This document shows positions 44,650-56,759 of a stretch of DNA of 64,000 nucleotides, piece by piece. Every line of letters starts with the position of its first letter. Positions within the stretch are counted from its first letter, which is position 1. Source of the stretch: Polytrichum commune (taxonomy: Eukaryota > Streptophyta > Polytrichopsida > Polytrichales > Polytrichaceae); assembly GCA_950295325.1 (NCBI GenBank), contig OX485805.1:58428758-58492757 (forward strand), written 5' to 3'. The notes under the pieces are model-generated. The model made no database searches, was not told where the DNA came from, and saw nothing but the letters and a program-made list of their open reading frames with translations. A program made the position numbers and the translations under genes.

Positions 44650-45134
44650 GGGCCAATAAGGTGGGCCAATAAGGTGTTGTTGAATGTGGACAACTTCACC
44701 TTGCCCAAAGGCCTTACTTCAAAAGTTCATGTCCAAAATTGGAGCTTCGTTTTCCATTGTGGAACAAGTGTTCAAGGACATGTATAAGTTGGAATTACCG
44801 CCCGAGATCAAAGTGCATCCGACATTTCATGTTTCATTACGAAAGTCATTTTAGGACGACACCTTGTGGCCCGAACACAAGCAAGTGATTAGGCCACCTC
44901 CCGACCTTGTGGAGGTCATTTGGAACATGAGGTAGGAGGGCATCCTCAAGTGTAGGAAGCCCAAGTGAAAATGAAAGAAAATGTACAAAGGAGTACTTGG
45001 TGAAATGGTCAGGATACCATGAGAAAGAAACCGCTTGGGTGGCGGCAAGAGACATGATGAACGCCAAGGAATTGGTAAAGCACTTTGAAGAAACTAAGGC
45101 TAGACATTCCAATAAAATGAAGCGTAGGCATTGA
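44650..45134 (+). pseudogene. Integrase C-terminus and chromodomain of E1
   Basis: Continues the integrase cut at 30648. Reads FKDMYKLELPPEIKVHPTF and HVSLRKSF, then, from 44991, EYLVKWSGYHEKETAWVAAR with DMMNAKELVKHFEE to TGA at 45132-45134. The YLVKW and aromatic spacing identify a chromodomain, which in chromoviruses guides integration by reading histone marks. Stops at 44934-44970 separate it from the integrase. A GTGGGCCAATAAG repeat at the junction is a local duplication. Confidence 0.8.
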
Positions 45135-45828
45135 TGAGGACATCAATCTCCTTTAGTGGGGGAGAGACGCTAGTAGCACACTTAGCTTCGAGGTTAATTA
45201 CTCCACAATATGAACTTGTTCTTTGGCTTGAGGGAATAAAGTCCAAACTTTAGTGGTGCAAAGAGAAAAGTACGAGATGAGGTCCTAGTCTTGTACTTGT
45301 GCTTGGTTAGTGGAAGAGGGGGAATAGATATGCCAAACTAGGTTGGGTAAGCCGAGTAATTGGGGCCATGGCTAGGAGGGGCCTTGGATAAAACCAAAAA
45401 ACTTCTTAGCCGTGGGCTTGTCCGGGCGGGGACAAGGTGATGGCGCGTGCTCATAAAAGTGCTACCCGCGAGCTAACGAAAGTTGGCGCATGGGAGTCAT
45501 GAACCCATGTCTCGAAAGAGCAAAGTGGGAACCAAGTCGGGCGGGACTTGGCATCACCCCCGTGCGATCGAGGCGTGGCTTAACAATGGAAAGCCATCTC
45601 GGAGTTGCAACCGAGACAACTTAGTGGAAGCGTTGAGGTCTCGCCTAGATGTGTCACGTTAGGCTAGTGGAGCCTAACGGGGGAGGCCCCAAAGGAGGGG
45701 CAACCCAAGTGAGTCCCAAAGTAGGTGGGTCTAGTATAGGTTAGGTCCTTGGATGAGAGATCCAAGGTCGCTAACGGACCACCTAGGAACGACACCTTTG
45801 GGACTATGCCAAATTTGAAGAAGCATTG
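45135..45828 (+). other. 3' untranslated internal DNA of E1
   Basis: Non-coding, matches the same region in E2, E3 and E4. E4 interrupts it at 45828; it resumes at 54135. Confidence 0.8.
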
Positions 45829-46804
45829 TGTCGCAACCCTTGCTAGCCCCCCCTTGACCATCTTGCCAATTTTCAATTCTAGCAAAGGTTACGAGTCGCT
45901 AACCCTTCGCATACCGCCATGCTAATGGTTAGCTCCTCTAACCCCGGACCATTAGTTCATAGGAGGGGAACCAACCCTCCTACTTTGATTTCGGGACTCA
46001 CCCCTTTAATCGGTAACCACTCCTTAGATGTGGACTTCCATCCATGGAAGTCCAATCTTATGTTGATCATCGCGTTGCCGGAGCAACACTACAACAACCC
46101 GAACCATACTAGGCAACTATGGCCTCACAATGGGCCAAAGCCCATGGAGGCCTTGCCGTTCGGCCTCGGGTGGGTGAGGCCACACCACCTCACCCATATA
46201 AGCCTCTAGGACTCTAAGCGGGGCCCCTACCCCACCGTCAACCAACCTCTTGTCTCTCTACCAAGAGTTGGGGCCAAGTGGACATTTTCCCTTAGCCGCT
46301 GGGCCTAGAAGCCCCCAGCGGCTTCAGACCATCATAACTTCCTTGTATGATGTCTGATTCCAGAAACCAACCACTCCATCTTCATCTACGCTTCACGTAG
46401 ATGCCGATGGACTCCTCACTTGCCCCATTCGGACAAGTATTGAGGACGTTATGCCTGTTTGAACCTTTGCAGTCCCGGGAATCACTCCCAGGCACTGCTG
46501 TACCAGGGCGCTGTCCCGGGACAGCGCCCCACTCAAATGGCCATAACTCCTAGCTCACACCTCCGATTGAAGTGTTCTTGAGCATTCTAGAATCACCACG
46601 CCATGAGCTACGCATAGCTCATGGCCTTACCCTTGTGCCTCCTAGTCTCCGTGGGTGGGAGGCGTTCCCAACGCCCGGGGCCCTCACCCACACTAGGATC
46701 ACTTGGGCCCTTTCACCAACGGCGCCACAAGTCCCGGGTGTCACTCCGGGGTCCCCCTTGTGCCCATGGTGTTTCGGGCACTCCTCATGGAGAGGTGCGC
46801 GACA
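45829..46804 (-). repeat. 3' LTR of E4
   Basis: 976 bp, with the polypurine tract adjoining at 46805-46819. Confidence 0.94.
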
Positions 46805-47599
46805 CTCACCCCCACCAAACGGAGTCGATGCCCTCATCGACTATACTCGTAGTCGGCACACCAATTCTCAAGTTGCCATCCTCTATGGTGCGGCATTGTG
46901 TTTACCTTAGGGCGCGACCCCCACAATGCATCTTCAAATTTGGCATAGTCCCAAAGGTGTCGTTCCTAGGTGGTCCGTTAGCGACCTTGGATCTCTCATC
47001 CAAGGACCTAACCTATACTAGACCCACCTACTTTGGGACTCACTTGGGTTGCCCCTCCTTTGGGGCCTCCCCCGTTAGGCTCCACTAGCCTAACGTGACA
47101 CATCTAGGCGAGACCTCAACGCTTCCACTAAGTTGTCTCGGTTGCAACTCCGAGATGGCTTTCCATTGTTAAGCCACGCCTCGATCGCACGGGGGTGATG
47201 CCAAGTCCCGCCCGACTCGGTTCCCACTTTGCTCTTTCGAGACATGGGTTCATGACTCCCATGCGCCAACTCTCGTTAGCTCGCGGGTAGCACTTTTATG
47301 AGCACGCGCCATCACCTTGCCCCCGCCCGGACAAGCCCACAACTAAGAAGTTTCTTGGTTTTATCCAAGGCCCCTCCAAGCCATGGCCCCCAATTACTCG
47401 GCTTACCCAACCTAGTTTGGCATATGTATTCCCCCTCTTCCACTAACCAAGCACAAGTACAAGACTAGGACCTCATCTCATACTTTTCTCTTTGCACCAC
47501 TAAAGTTTGGACTTTATTCCCTCAAGCCAAAGAACAAGTTCATGTTGTGGAGCAATTAGCCTCGAAGCTAAGTGTGCTACTAGCGTCTCTCCCCCACTA

Positions 47600-47910
47600 A
47601 AGGAGATTGATGTCCTCATCAATGCCTACGCTTCATTTTATTGGAATCCTTAGCCTTAGTTTCTTCAAAGTGCTTCACCAATTCATTGGTGTTCACCATG
47701 TCTCTTGCCGCCACCCAAGCGGTTTCTTTCTCATGGTATCCTCACCATTTCACCAAGTATTCCTTTGTACATTTTCTTTCATTTTCACTTGGGCTTCCTA
47801 CACTTGAGGATGCCCTCCTACCTCATGTTCCAAATGACGTCCACAAGGTCGGGAGGTGGCCTAATCACTTGCTTGTGTTCAGGCCACAAGGTGTCGTCCT
47901 ATAATGACTT
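47600..47910 (-). pseudogene. Chromodomain of E4, broken
   Basis: Minus strand reads EYLVKW then TGA then GYHEKETAWVAARD, a single stop where E1 has Ser and E2 Leu. Confidence 0.7.
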
Positions 47911-48068
47911 TCGTAATGAGACATGAAATGTCGGATGCACTTTGATCTCTGGCGGTAATTCCAACTTATATATGTCCTTGAACACTTGTTCCACAACGGA
48001 AAACAAAGCTCCAATTTTGGACATGAACTTTGGAGTGAGGCCTTTCGGCTAAGTGAAGTTGTTCACAT

Positions 48069-49071
48069 TCAACAACACCGTACCTTTTGGCCCACCTCAT
48101 TCTCCACTTCGCGTCTTCCGGCATTTACTTGCACTCCGTAGCACCTTCGGGCTTTCTCCACCAACAACTTGGTCATCTCCAAGACTTGTTCACCATCCTT
48201 GGCCAAATCCTCACCATCTTGGTTGAACTCTAGTGTTGAATGTGCCCCCTCGAGAGCTAGGTTAATAGGTTGGAGCGCATCCACTCCATAAGCCACCACC
48301 AAAGACCACCCCTTGGTAGCCAAGTGCGTGGCTGCATTGCAATTACACTCCGCTCGACCCACATAGTCCGCCAAATCTCCTTGGTCCGCCCCCACCAAGT
48401 TCCTCAAGTATTGCTTCAAGACTCCATTCACATCCTCCGCTTTCCCATCCACTTGGGAATGCAAGGCCGTGCTAAACCTTAGTTTCATTCCGACCTCCTT
48501 AGAGAAATGCATTGAAAATGCACTTGTGAACTTTGGATCTTGATCCCACACAATCACTCTTGGCAACCCGTGGTGCCTCAACCATGCTTTGAGAAAAGGC
48601 TATGCGGTCTCCAACGCGGTGGCGGTTCCCACAATCGGCACCATGTGTGCCAACTTGGCAAACCGCTCAACCATCAACAAGATGGCATCATACCCATGTG
48701 ACTCCGGCAAACTTGTGATCAAGTCCATGCACATACTATGCCATGGCGCCGACGGGATAGGCAACGGTTGCAAGAAACCGCCTTGCTTTTGGTAAGAGGC
48801 TTGGTTCACTTGGCACTTTGATTCAAGCCTTCACAAAGTGGGCTATATCTTCCTTTATGCACCGCCAATGGTACCTCCATGATATCATTCTATGGCGGTT
48901 TTTTCTTTCTCCTCTATGGCCGGCAATAGGACTATCACATTCTTCCTTCCAAACGGATAGCCTCAACTTGCCTTGTGGCACATACACCCAAGTTTGCTTA
49001 CACTTGAACAATCCATCCACCAACTTAACTTCTTTGAGCACCTTGCTCTTGCAAAGCTCACCTAAAAGCAT
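48069..49071 (-). pseudogene. Integrase of E4
   Basis: Frames 49071-48823 (zinc-binding part), 48809-48600 (SMCMDLITSLPESHGYDAI, first Asp) and 48581-48069 (HHGLPRVIVWDQDPKFTSAF, second Asp; DGKAEDVNG with the Glu). All three catalytic residues are present, but in separate frames. Confidence 0.8.
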
Positions 49072-49276
49072 TTGTGGTTTGGGGTAGTTAATTTACCCCT
49101 CCCGTATCTTGCATCACAAGTTTCCTTCGCCGGCACACATTAGCCATAAGGTTTGGATGGTTCTCATTGCTTGGAACTCTTCCGGTCTACTAAGCGCATC
49201 CGGCACCACATTTCCACGGTCCGGTTTGTGGATCAAATCCACCTTCATAAGCGCCAAACTATCATGCCACCGCAAT

Positions 49277-50278
49277 TGTCGCAACCCTTGCTAGCCCTCC
49301 TTGTCGCAACCCTTGCTAACCCCCTTAGCAATCTTGCCAATTTTCAATTCTAGCAAAGGTTACGAGCGCTAACCATTCGCATTCCGCCATGCTAATGGTT
49401 AACTCCTCCTACCCCGGACCTTATAGTTCATAGGAGGGAACCAACCCTCCTACTTTGCTTTAGGGACTCACCCCTTAATCGGTAACCCATTCCTAGATGT
49501 GGACTTCCATCCATGGAAGTCCAATCCCATATATGTTGATCATCGCGTTGCCGGAGCAACACTACAACAACCCGAACCATACTAGGCAACTATGGCCTCA
49601 CATTGGGCCAATGCCCATGGAGGCCGTGCCGTTCGGCCTCGGGTGGGTGAGGCCACACCACCTCACCCATATAAGCCTCTAGGACTTCACGCGGGGCCCC
49701 TACCCCACCGTCAACCAACCTCTTGTCTCTCTACCAAGAGTTGGGGCCAAGTGGACAATTTCCTTTAGCTGCTGGGCCTAGAACCCCCCAGCAGCTTCAG
49801 ACCATCATAACTTCCTTGTATGATGTCTGATCATAATAACCAACCACTCCATCCTCATCTACGCTTCACGTAGATGCCGATGGACTCCTCACTTGCTCCA
49901 TTCGAGCAAGTCTTGGGGAAGTTATGCCTGTTTGAACCTTGGCAGTCCCGGGAATCCCTCCCAGGCACTGCTGTACCAGGGCGCTGTCCCGGGACAGCGC
50001 CCCACTCAAATGGCCATAACTCCTAGCTCACACCTCCGATTGAGGTGTTCTTGAGCATTCTAGAATCACCACGCCATGAGCTACGCATAGCTCATGGCCT
50101 TACCCTTGTGCCTCCTAGTCTTCGTGGGTGGGAGGCGTTCCCAACGCCCGGGGCCCTCACCCACACTAGGATCACTTGGGCCCTCTCACCAACGGCGCCA
50201 CAAGTCCCCGGGTGTCACTCCGGGGTCCCCCTTGTGCCCATGGTGTTTCGGCCACTCCTCATGGAGAGGTGCGCGACA
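49277..50278 (-). mobile_element. Solo LTR in E4 (TSD GCAAT) with a duplicated end
   Basis: 1002 bp, flanked by GCAAT at 49272-49276 and 50279-50283. It is about 27 bp longer than its relatives because the terminal TGTCGCAACCCTTGCTAG (plus-strand view) occurs twice, at 49277 and 49302. It lies between the integrase and RNase H regions of E4. Confidence 0.93.
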
Positions 50279-50439
50279 GCAATGACTTGGCGCTCACTTG
50301 CGCTTGTTTGTCAAAATTCTTTTAGGACACATTATCCATGTAGACCTTTCCTTTGTGTGACCCCAAATAGTGTCGCCACATCTTCAAGCAATGCACTACG
50401 GCAAAGAAGTTCTTTGTCATGAGTTGGTTGTCTTTTTTT

Positions 50440-51350
50440 GACAACCATCGAGCTTCACGCCCCCATGTGCAATGGCCATCCATCTTACATCAACAATCCA
50501 CCATTGGCAAAGTTATTCACCCCCGTATGCACCTCAAAAGGTTTGTCAAGCTCCGCGAACTTGAACACGGGCGGCGAAGAGAACTTGGTCTTAAGCTCCC
50601 CAAAGACTCGTGACAAGCATCATCCCACTCTTGGGATAGCCATTCTTCCACAAGTCGGACAAGGTGGGACAACCATCGAGCTTCATGCTCTCATATGCAA
50701 TGGCCATCCATCTTGCATCAACATCCGCCAATGGTGAACTCACTCACCCCCGTATGCGCCTCAAAGGGTTTATCAAGCTCCGCGACTTGAACACGGGCGG
50801 CAAAGAGAACTTCGTCTTAAGCTCCCCAAAGACTTTGGGACAAGGCTCATCCCACTCTTGGGATAGCCCTTTCTTTCACAAGTCGCACTAGGTTCGACAA
50901 CCATTAAGCTTAATGCTCCCATATGCAATGGGCATCCATCTTGGATGAACATCCGCCAATGGTAAAGTTACTCCCCCCCTATGCACATCAAAAGGTTTGT
51001 CAAACGCCGGGAACTTGAGCACGGGCGGCGAAGAGAACTTGCTCTCAAGCTTCCCAAAGGCTTTGTGGCAAGGCTCATGCCACTTTTGGGATAACCATTT
51101 CTTGCACAAGCCGGACAAGGTTCGACAACCATGGAGCTTAATGCTCCCATAAGCAATGGTCATCTATCTTGGATCAACATCCGCCATTGGTAAAGTCCTT
51201 TGTCTCCATGTGCACCTTCAAATGCTTATGAAAACTCGAAAACTTAACCACATCTTGTGAAGAGAACTTGCTCTTGAGCTCCCCAAAGGCTTGGTGACAA
51301 GGCTCATCCCACTCTTGGAATAGCCATTTTCCTCAATAAGTTTAGTAAGG
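50440..51350 (-). repeat. Tandem 230-bp linker array in E4 (4 units)
   Basis: TGGCTATCCC-type unit starts near 51317, 51095, 50858 and 50632 on the minus strand, one unit more than in E1, E2 and E3. Confidence 0.85.
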
Positions 51351-52033
51351 TCCTAGCAACCTTCAAAAACTCTCAAATGAAGTGGTGGTAGTAGTTGGCT
51401 AGGCCAACAAATGACCTAAGCCCCTTTTGAATGAAGGGCCAATTCTCCTCTTGGATTGCCTTGACATTCTTCATATTTATCCACCAACTTCCTTTGTCAC
51501 TACCTACCTCAAGAACTCAATCTCTCGTTGAGCAAAGTTATTTTTCACTCCTTGGCGGTAACTTTTTGGGCAACACATTGGTAAATACATCCTTGTATCT
51601 CACCAACATCCCACCAATGTGGTTTGGGGGAGGCCCATCTTTCCTAGCCTCCCCATACGTTCCTTGGAGTTGCTCCAATTGAACCACGACCATTATGTTT
51701 TCTATTTTTCATTTGGTCTCTTAAGACCAAATTCGACTCGGGTCCTCCTACCATAGGAGTCCTTGTCAATTTGAACTTCAATTCTTTGCCATTATGATAC
51801 ATCATAATGCACCGCAAGCATACCGGCTTGCACCTCACATCTATCATGTGAGTTTCAAAGAAGGCGGCCTTCACAATGACATGCAATTCATCTATTTCAC
51901 ATGGTGTGAAATTTTGACAAAAATCCAATGTCCCACATTGAAAGGTTACATGCATCGCGACCTCCTTCGTCTCATGCGGTTCGCCCTTTCCGAACCGCAC
52001 CTTGGTGGGCTTCACCACTCTACCAATCGGCAA
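51351..52033 (-). pseudogene. Protease tail and palm-deleted RT of E4
   Basis: Protease tail 52033-51760 (KPTKVRFGKGEPHETKE, GTLDFCQNFTPCEID); RT start near 51620-51570, then the linker near 51470-51370. Same deletion junction as in E0-E3. Confidence 0.8.
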
Positions 52034-52159
52034 ACCCCAACTCCCTTGTGAGCTTTGGGGTCATGAAAGAATGCCTTAACTCTTTGTCAACCCATGAGAC
52101 AAGCCTCCCATTCATTTGAGCCTCAAGGTACAAAATACTTGGCCTCGGCTTAAGGCTAC

Positions 52160-52500
52160 TAGCCTTGGCCACAAAGCCATCGTCCAACATTTGGTCCTCG
52201 GCAACTTGGCTTGGCTTGGTCCGCAAAGCCAACTTTAAACATTTCGTCCGCGGGACAAATTGGTTTGGTGCCACAAAACCAATTTCTAATAATTTGTCCA
52301 CAAAACAAACATGTTTTGCCTTGGTAGCACAAAGCCACCTTCCCACACTCCGTCCGCGGCACGAACATGAATTGCCTTGGTAGGACAAACCCACCTCCCA
52401 ACATTCCATCCGCGGCACAAGTATGATTTGCTTTGGAAGCATAAAGCCACCTTTCAACATTCCGTCCGCGGCACCAACATGTTTTGCCTAAGTAAAATGG
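52160..52500 (-). repeat. 56-bp minisatellite in E4
   Basis: About six units, nearly the same as 998-1340 in E0. Confidence 0.75.
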
Positions 52501-53139
52501 ACCAAACAATTTGCACTCATTTCTTTGGGACCTACTTTGGCTAAAGCCACTTGTGGTGATGCGCCGCCGAACTTCTCTTTGGGACCATCGGCTTCAATGA
52601 TCTTGCAAACTTGATGGTCCCCACCATGTCCTCAAGAAGCCTTGGGGACTTAAACAAGGCATCCACCACCCGCTTTTAAAACCCCACCTAAAAGGATGCA
52701 TTTCTTAGAAAGCTCGTCCGTTTTAGGTGTATCCTTCATTTGTGGGTTTGAATAGCGCACATAGGCCTTAAGAGGCCCCGGGTGCCTGATTAGCACCAAA
52801 TTCATTCCAACATCAATACCTTCCAAGCATTTCGAATTGGAATTTCAATCCAACAATAATGCCCTCCAAGGTTTTGGGTGCTTTCGGTATTCTAGGCCCC
52901 AAATGTTTTTTGAGGTTTGCGGGAGCCCTTTTCAAAGCACTCCTCCATTTTCCTTACCAAATCCACCCTCATGCCCACCATTGTCATTAGAACCAATGGT
53001 ATGGTCAAATTCCACTTGCACATGATCCTTGTTCCAATTTGAGCCTCACAACCTTTTGGAAACCCCGGGCTCACCATCATAACCCGCATTTTTGATACCC
53101 ATGTTTCCCTCAAAGTGTGAGCTCAAAACTTGGAACCCT

Positions 53140-53151
53140 GCTCTGATACCA
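53140..53151 (-). other. PBS of E4 (tRNA-Met)
   Basis: TGGTATCAGAGC on the minus strand next to the 5' LTR. Confidence 0.92.
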
Positions 53152-53153
53152 CG

Positions 53154-54129
53154 TGTCGCAACCCTTGCTAGCCCCCCCTTGACCATCTTGCCAATTTTCA
53201 ATTCTAGCAAAGGTTACGAGTCGCTAACCCTTCGCATACCGCCATGCTAATGGTTAGCTCCTCTAACCCCGGACCATTAGTTCATAGGAGGGGAACCAAC
53301 CCTCCTACTTTGATTTCGGGACTCACCCCTTTAATCGGTAACCACTCCTTAGATGTGGACTTCCATCCATGGAAGTCCAATCTTATGTTGATCATCGCGT
53401 TGCCGGAGCAACACTACAACAACCCGAACCATACTAGGCAACTATGGCCTCACAATGGGCCAAAGCCCATGGAGGCCTTGCCGTTCGGCCTCGGGTGGGT
53501 GAGGCCACACCACCTCACCCATATAAGCCTCTAGGACTCTACGCGGGGCCCCTACCCCACCGTCAACCAACCTCTTGTCTCTCTACCAAGAGTTGGGGCC
53601 AAGTGGACATTTTCCCTTAGCCGCTGGGCCTAGAAGCCCCCAGCGGCTTCAGACCATCATAACTTCCTTGTATGATGTCTGATTCCAGAAACCAACCACT
53701 CCATCTTCATCTACGCTTCACGTAGATGCCGATGGACTCCTCACTTGCCCCATTCGGACAAGTATTGAGGACGTTATGCCTGTTTGAACCTTTGCAGTCC
53801 CGGGAATCACTCCCAGGCACTGCTGTAGCAGGGCGCTGTCCCGGGACAGCGCCCCACTCAAATGGCCATAACTCCTAGCTCACACCTCCGATTGAGGTGT
53901 TCTTGAGCATTCTAGAATCACCACGCCATGAGCTACGCATAGCTCATGGCCTTACCCTTGTGCCTCCTAGTCTCCGTGGGTGGGAGGCGTTCCCAACGCC
54001 CGGGGCCCTCACCCACACTAGGATCACTTGGGCCCTTTCACCAACGGCGCCACAAGTCCCGGGTGTCACTCCGGGGTCCCCCTTGTGCCCATGGTGTTTC
54101 GGGCACTCCTCATGGAGAGGTGCGCGACA
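53154..54129 (-). repeat. 5' LTR of E4
   Basis: 976 bp; see E4. Confidence 0.95.
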
Positions 54130-54238
54130 CATTGTGGGGGTCGCGCCCTAAGGTAAACACAATGCCGCACCATAGAGGATGGCAACTTGAGAATTGGTGT
54201 GCCGACTACGAGTATAGTCGATGAGGGCATCGACTCCG

Positions 54239-54253
54239 TTTGGTGGGGGTGAG
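54239..54253 (+). other. Polypurine tract of E1
   Basis: TTTGGTGGGGGTGAG directly before the 3' LTR, the expected plus-strand primer site. E2, E3 and E4 have the same tract. Confidence 0.85.
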
Positions 54254-55226
54254 TGTCGCGCACCTCTCCATGAGGAGTGGCCGAAACACCATGGGCACAA
54301 GGGGGACCCCGGAGTGACACCCGGGACTTGTGGCGCCGTTGGTGAGAGGGCCCAAGTGATCCTAGTGTGGGTGAGTCCCCGGGCGTTGGGAACGCCTCCC
54401 ATCCACGAAGACTAGGAGGCACAAGGGTAAGGCCATGAGCTATGCGTAGCTCATGGCGTGGTGATTCTAGAATGCTCAAGAACACCTCAATCCGAGGTGT
54501 GAGCTAGGAGTTATGGCCATTTGAGTGGGGCGCTGTCCTGGGACAGCGCCCTGGTGCAGCAGTGCCTGGGAGTGATTCCCGGGACTGCCAAGGTTCAAAC
54601 AGGCATAACGTCCTCACCACTTGCCCGAATGGGGCAAGTGAGGAGTCCATCGGCATCTACGTGAAGCGTAGATGAAGATGGAGTGGTTGGTTGCTGGAAT
54701 CAGACATCATACAAGGAAGTTATGATGGTCTGAAGCTGCTGGGGGGTTTTAGGCCCAGCGGCTAAGGGAAAATGTCCACTTGGCCCCAACTCTTGGTAGA
54801 GAGACAAGAGGTTGGTTGACGGTGGGGTAGGGGCCCCGCGTAGAGTCCTAGAGGCTTATATGGGTGAGGTGGTGTGGCCTCACCCACCCGAGGCCGAACA
54901 GCAAGGCCTCCATGGGCATTGGCCCATTGTGAGGCCATAGTTGCCTAGTATGGTTCGGGTTGTTGTAGTGTTGCTCCGGCAATGCGATGATCAACATGGG
55001 ATTGGACTTCTATGGATGGAAGTCCACATCTAGGAATGGGTTACCGATTAAGGGGTGAGTCCCGAAAGCAAAGTAGGAGGGTTGGTTCCCTCCTATGAAC
55101 TATAAGGTCCGGGGTAGGAGGAGCTAATCATTAGCCTGGCGGAATGCGAATGGTTAGCGCTCGTAACCTTTGCTAGAATTGAAAATTGGAAAGATTGTCA
55201 AGGGGGGGCTAGCAAGGGTTGCGACA
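54254..55226 (+). repeat. 3' LTR of E1
   Basis: 973 bp, partner of 26169-27141. Shares with it GTGAGTCCCCGGGCG and CACTTGCCCGAATGG variants. Followed by ATGAC. Confidence 0.95.
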
Positions 55227-56478
55227 ATGACCATGGAGCTCCACACAATCACGTGAGCTAAGTCGAGCACCTCTCGAAGGAAGTCACGCAGGCCGGGACG
55301 GGCGCGGACAGCCTTGCGGTTAATGAGGGTGTCGAGCTCTCCGTCGTAATCCCTTTCGTCGGGGTGACGGAAGGGACGCGTGGGGACCCTGGGGATGTGT
55401 TCGGTGTGACACTGTCGCGCACCTCTCCATGAGGAGTGCCCGAAACACCATGGGCACAAGGGGGACCCCGGAGTGACACCCGGGACTTGTGGCGCCGTTG
55501 GTGAGAGGGCCCAAGTGATCCTAGTGTGGGTGAGGGCCCCGGGCGTTGGGAACGCCTCCCACCCACGAAGACTAGGAGGCACAAGGGTAAGGCCATGAGC
55601 TATGCGTAGCTCATGGCATGGTGATTCTAGAATGCTCAAGAACACCTCAATCGGAGGTGTGAGCTAGGAGTTATGGCCATTTGAGTGGGGTGCTGTCCCG
55701 GGACAGCCCCCTGCTACAGCAGTGCCTGGGAGTGATTCCCGGGACTGCCAAGGTTCAAACAGGCATAACTTCCTCAAGACTTGCCCGAATGGGGCAAGTG
55801 AGGAGTCCATCGGCATCTACGTGAAGCGTAGATGAAGATAAAGTGGTTGGTTGCTGGAATCAGACATCATACAAGGAATTTATGATGGTCTGAAGCTGCT
55901 GGGGGCTTCTAGGCCCAGCGGCTAAGGGAAAATGTCCACTTGGCCCCAACTCTTGGTAGAGAGACAAGAGGTTGGTTGATGGTGGGGTAGGGGCCCCGCG
56001 TGAAGTCCTAGAGGCTTATATGGGTGAGGTGGTGTGGCCTCACCCACCCGAGGCCGAACGGCACGGCCTCCATGGGCATTGGCCCATTGTGAGGCCATAG
56101 TTGCCTAGTATGGTTCGGGTTGTTGTAGTGTTGCTCCGGCAACGCGATGATCAACATAGGATTGGACTTCCATGGATGGAAGTCCACATTGGGGAAATGG
56201 GTTACCGATTAAGGGGTGAGTCCCGAAAGCAAAGTAGGAGGGTTGGTTCCCTCCTATGAACTATTGGTCCGGGGTAAGAGGAGCTATCCATTAGCATGGC
56301 GGAATGCGAAGGGTTAGCGCTCGTAACCTTTGGTAGAAACGAAAATTGGCAAGATTATTAAGGGACCTAGCAAGGGTTGCGACAGACACAACACCCCGTT
56401 CAAGTCAAACACGACGAACGGTTTGTTTCGGGTCTGACGTCCACTGGTCGAGGGGTTGCAACCTATCTCCGGGGGGTC
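55227..56478 (-). pseudogene. HAD phosphatase, right copy, 5' part, split by solo LTR
   Basis: Exon enters at 56478 (acceptor cacag on the minus strand) and runs to 56385, where a solo LTR interrupts it inside the GVLCH codons of motif I; it continues 55407-55227 to HVIVWSSMVM and is then cut by E1. Motif I is again FVVFDLNGVLC. See 25671-26168 for the rest. Confidence 0.85.
55413..56384 (+). mobile_element. Solo LTR in right phosphatase gene (TSD GACAC)
   Basis: 972 bp flanked by GACAC at 55408-55412 and 56385-56389, antisense to the gene. It is nearly identical to the solo LTR at 7567-8538, including the damaged palindrome and the TTTGGTAGAAACG end, although the two sit at different places in the gene. 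Confidence 0.95.
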
Positions 56479-56614
56479 CTGTGATTAACAACTTCACTAG
56501 TTTAATTCTATGATCCAATAAATAAGATCGCATGAAGGGAAATGACGATGCATATGGGAAAAGCCGATGATGCGAGGAGAATAGTGCAAGGAGAATGTGG
56601 TCAAGTACAGACTT

Positions 56615-56759
56615 GCGAACGAGCGTTCGTGAATGAAGGCTGGGGTGGCGCATCATTTACGAGCGCTCGTTCGTGAGCGCAGATACAAGCACATGTAGGA
56701 ACGCTAGTTCGTGAATGAGGTGGACAGAGGGTCGCACCCTTTTACGAACGGGCGCTCGT
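56615..56759. repeat. Cluster of four ACGAACG palindromes
   Basis: Copies at 56615-56630, 56659-56674, 56697-56712 (degenerate) and 56744-56759. The left arm has three; the extra copy and about 38 bp are missing there. Confidence 0.75.

Larger units (their letters stand above)
45829..54129 (-). mobile_element. Chromovirus E4 inside E1 (TSD CATTG)
   Basis: Minus-strand element with LTRs 45829-46804 (3') and 53154-54129 (5'), flanked by CATTG at 45824-45828 and 54130-54134. It holds a solo LTR at 49277-50278. LTRs differ at about three sites by eye (CTAAGCG/CTACGCG, GTACCAG/GTAGCAG, TTGAAGTG/TTGAGGTG). Its internal sequence is closest to E0. Confidence 0.95.
26169..55226 (+). mobile_element. 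Chromovirus E1, host of the nest (TSD ATGAC)
   Basis: Plus-strand element with LTRs 26169-27141 and 54254-55226, flanked by ATGAC at 26164-26168 and 55227-55231. Its own internal DNA is 27142-30648, 44650-45828 and 54135-54253; the gaps are E2 and E4 with their duplicated 5-bp sites. Order: PBS, gag remnant, protease tail, RT start fused to the RT/RNase H linker, tandem linker array, RNase H tail, integrase, chromodomain, polypurine tract. By eye the LTRs differ at about six sites, more than those of the elements inserted into it, which agrees with E1 being oldest. Confidence 0.95.
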
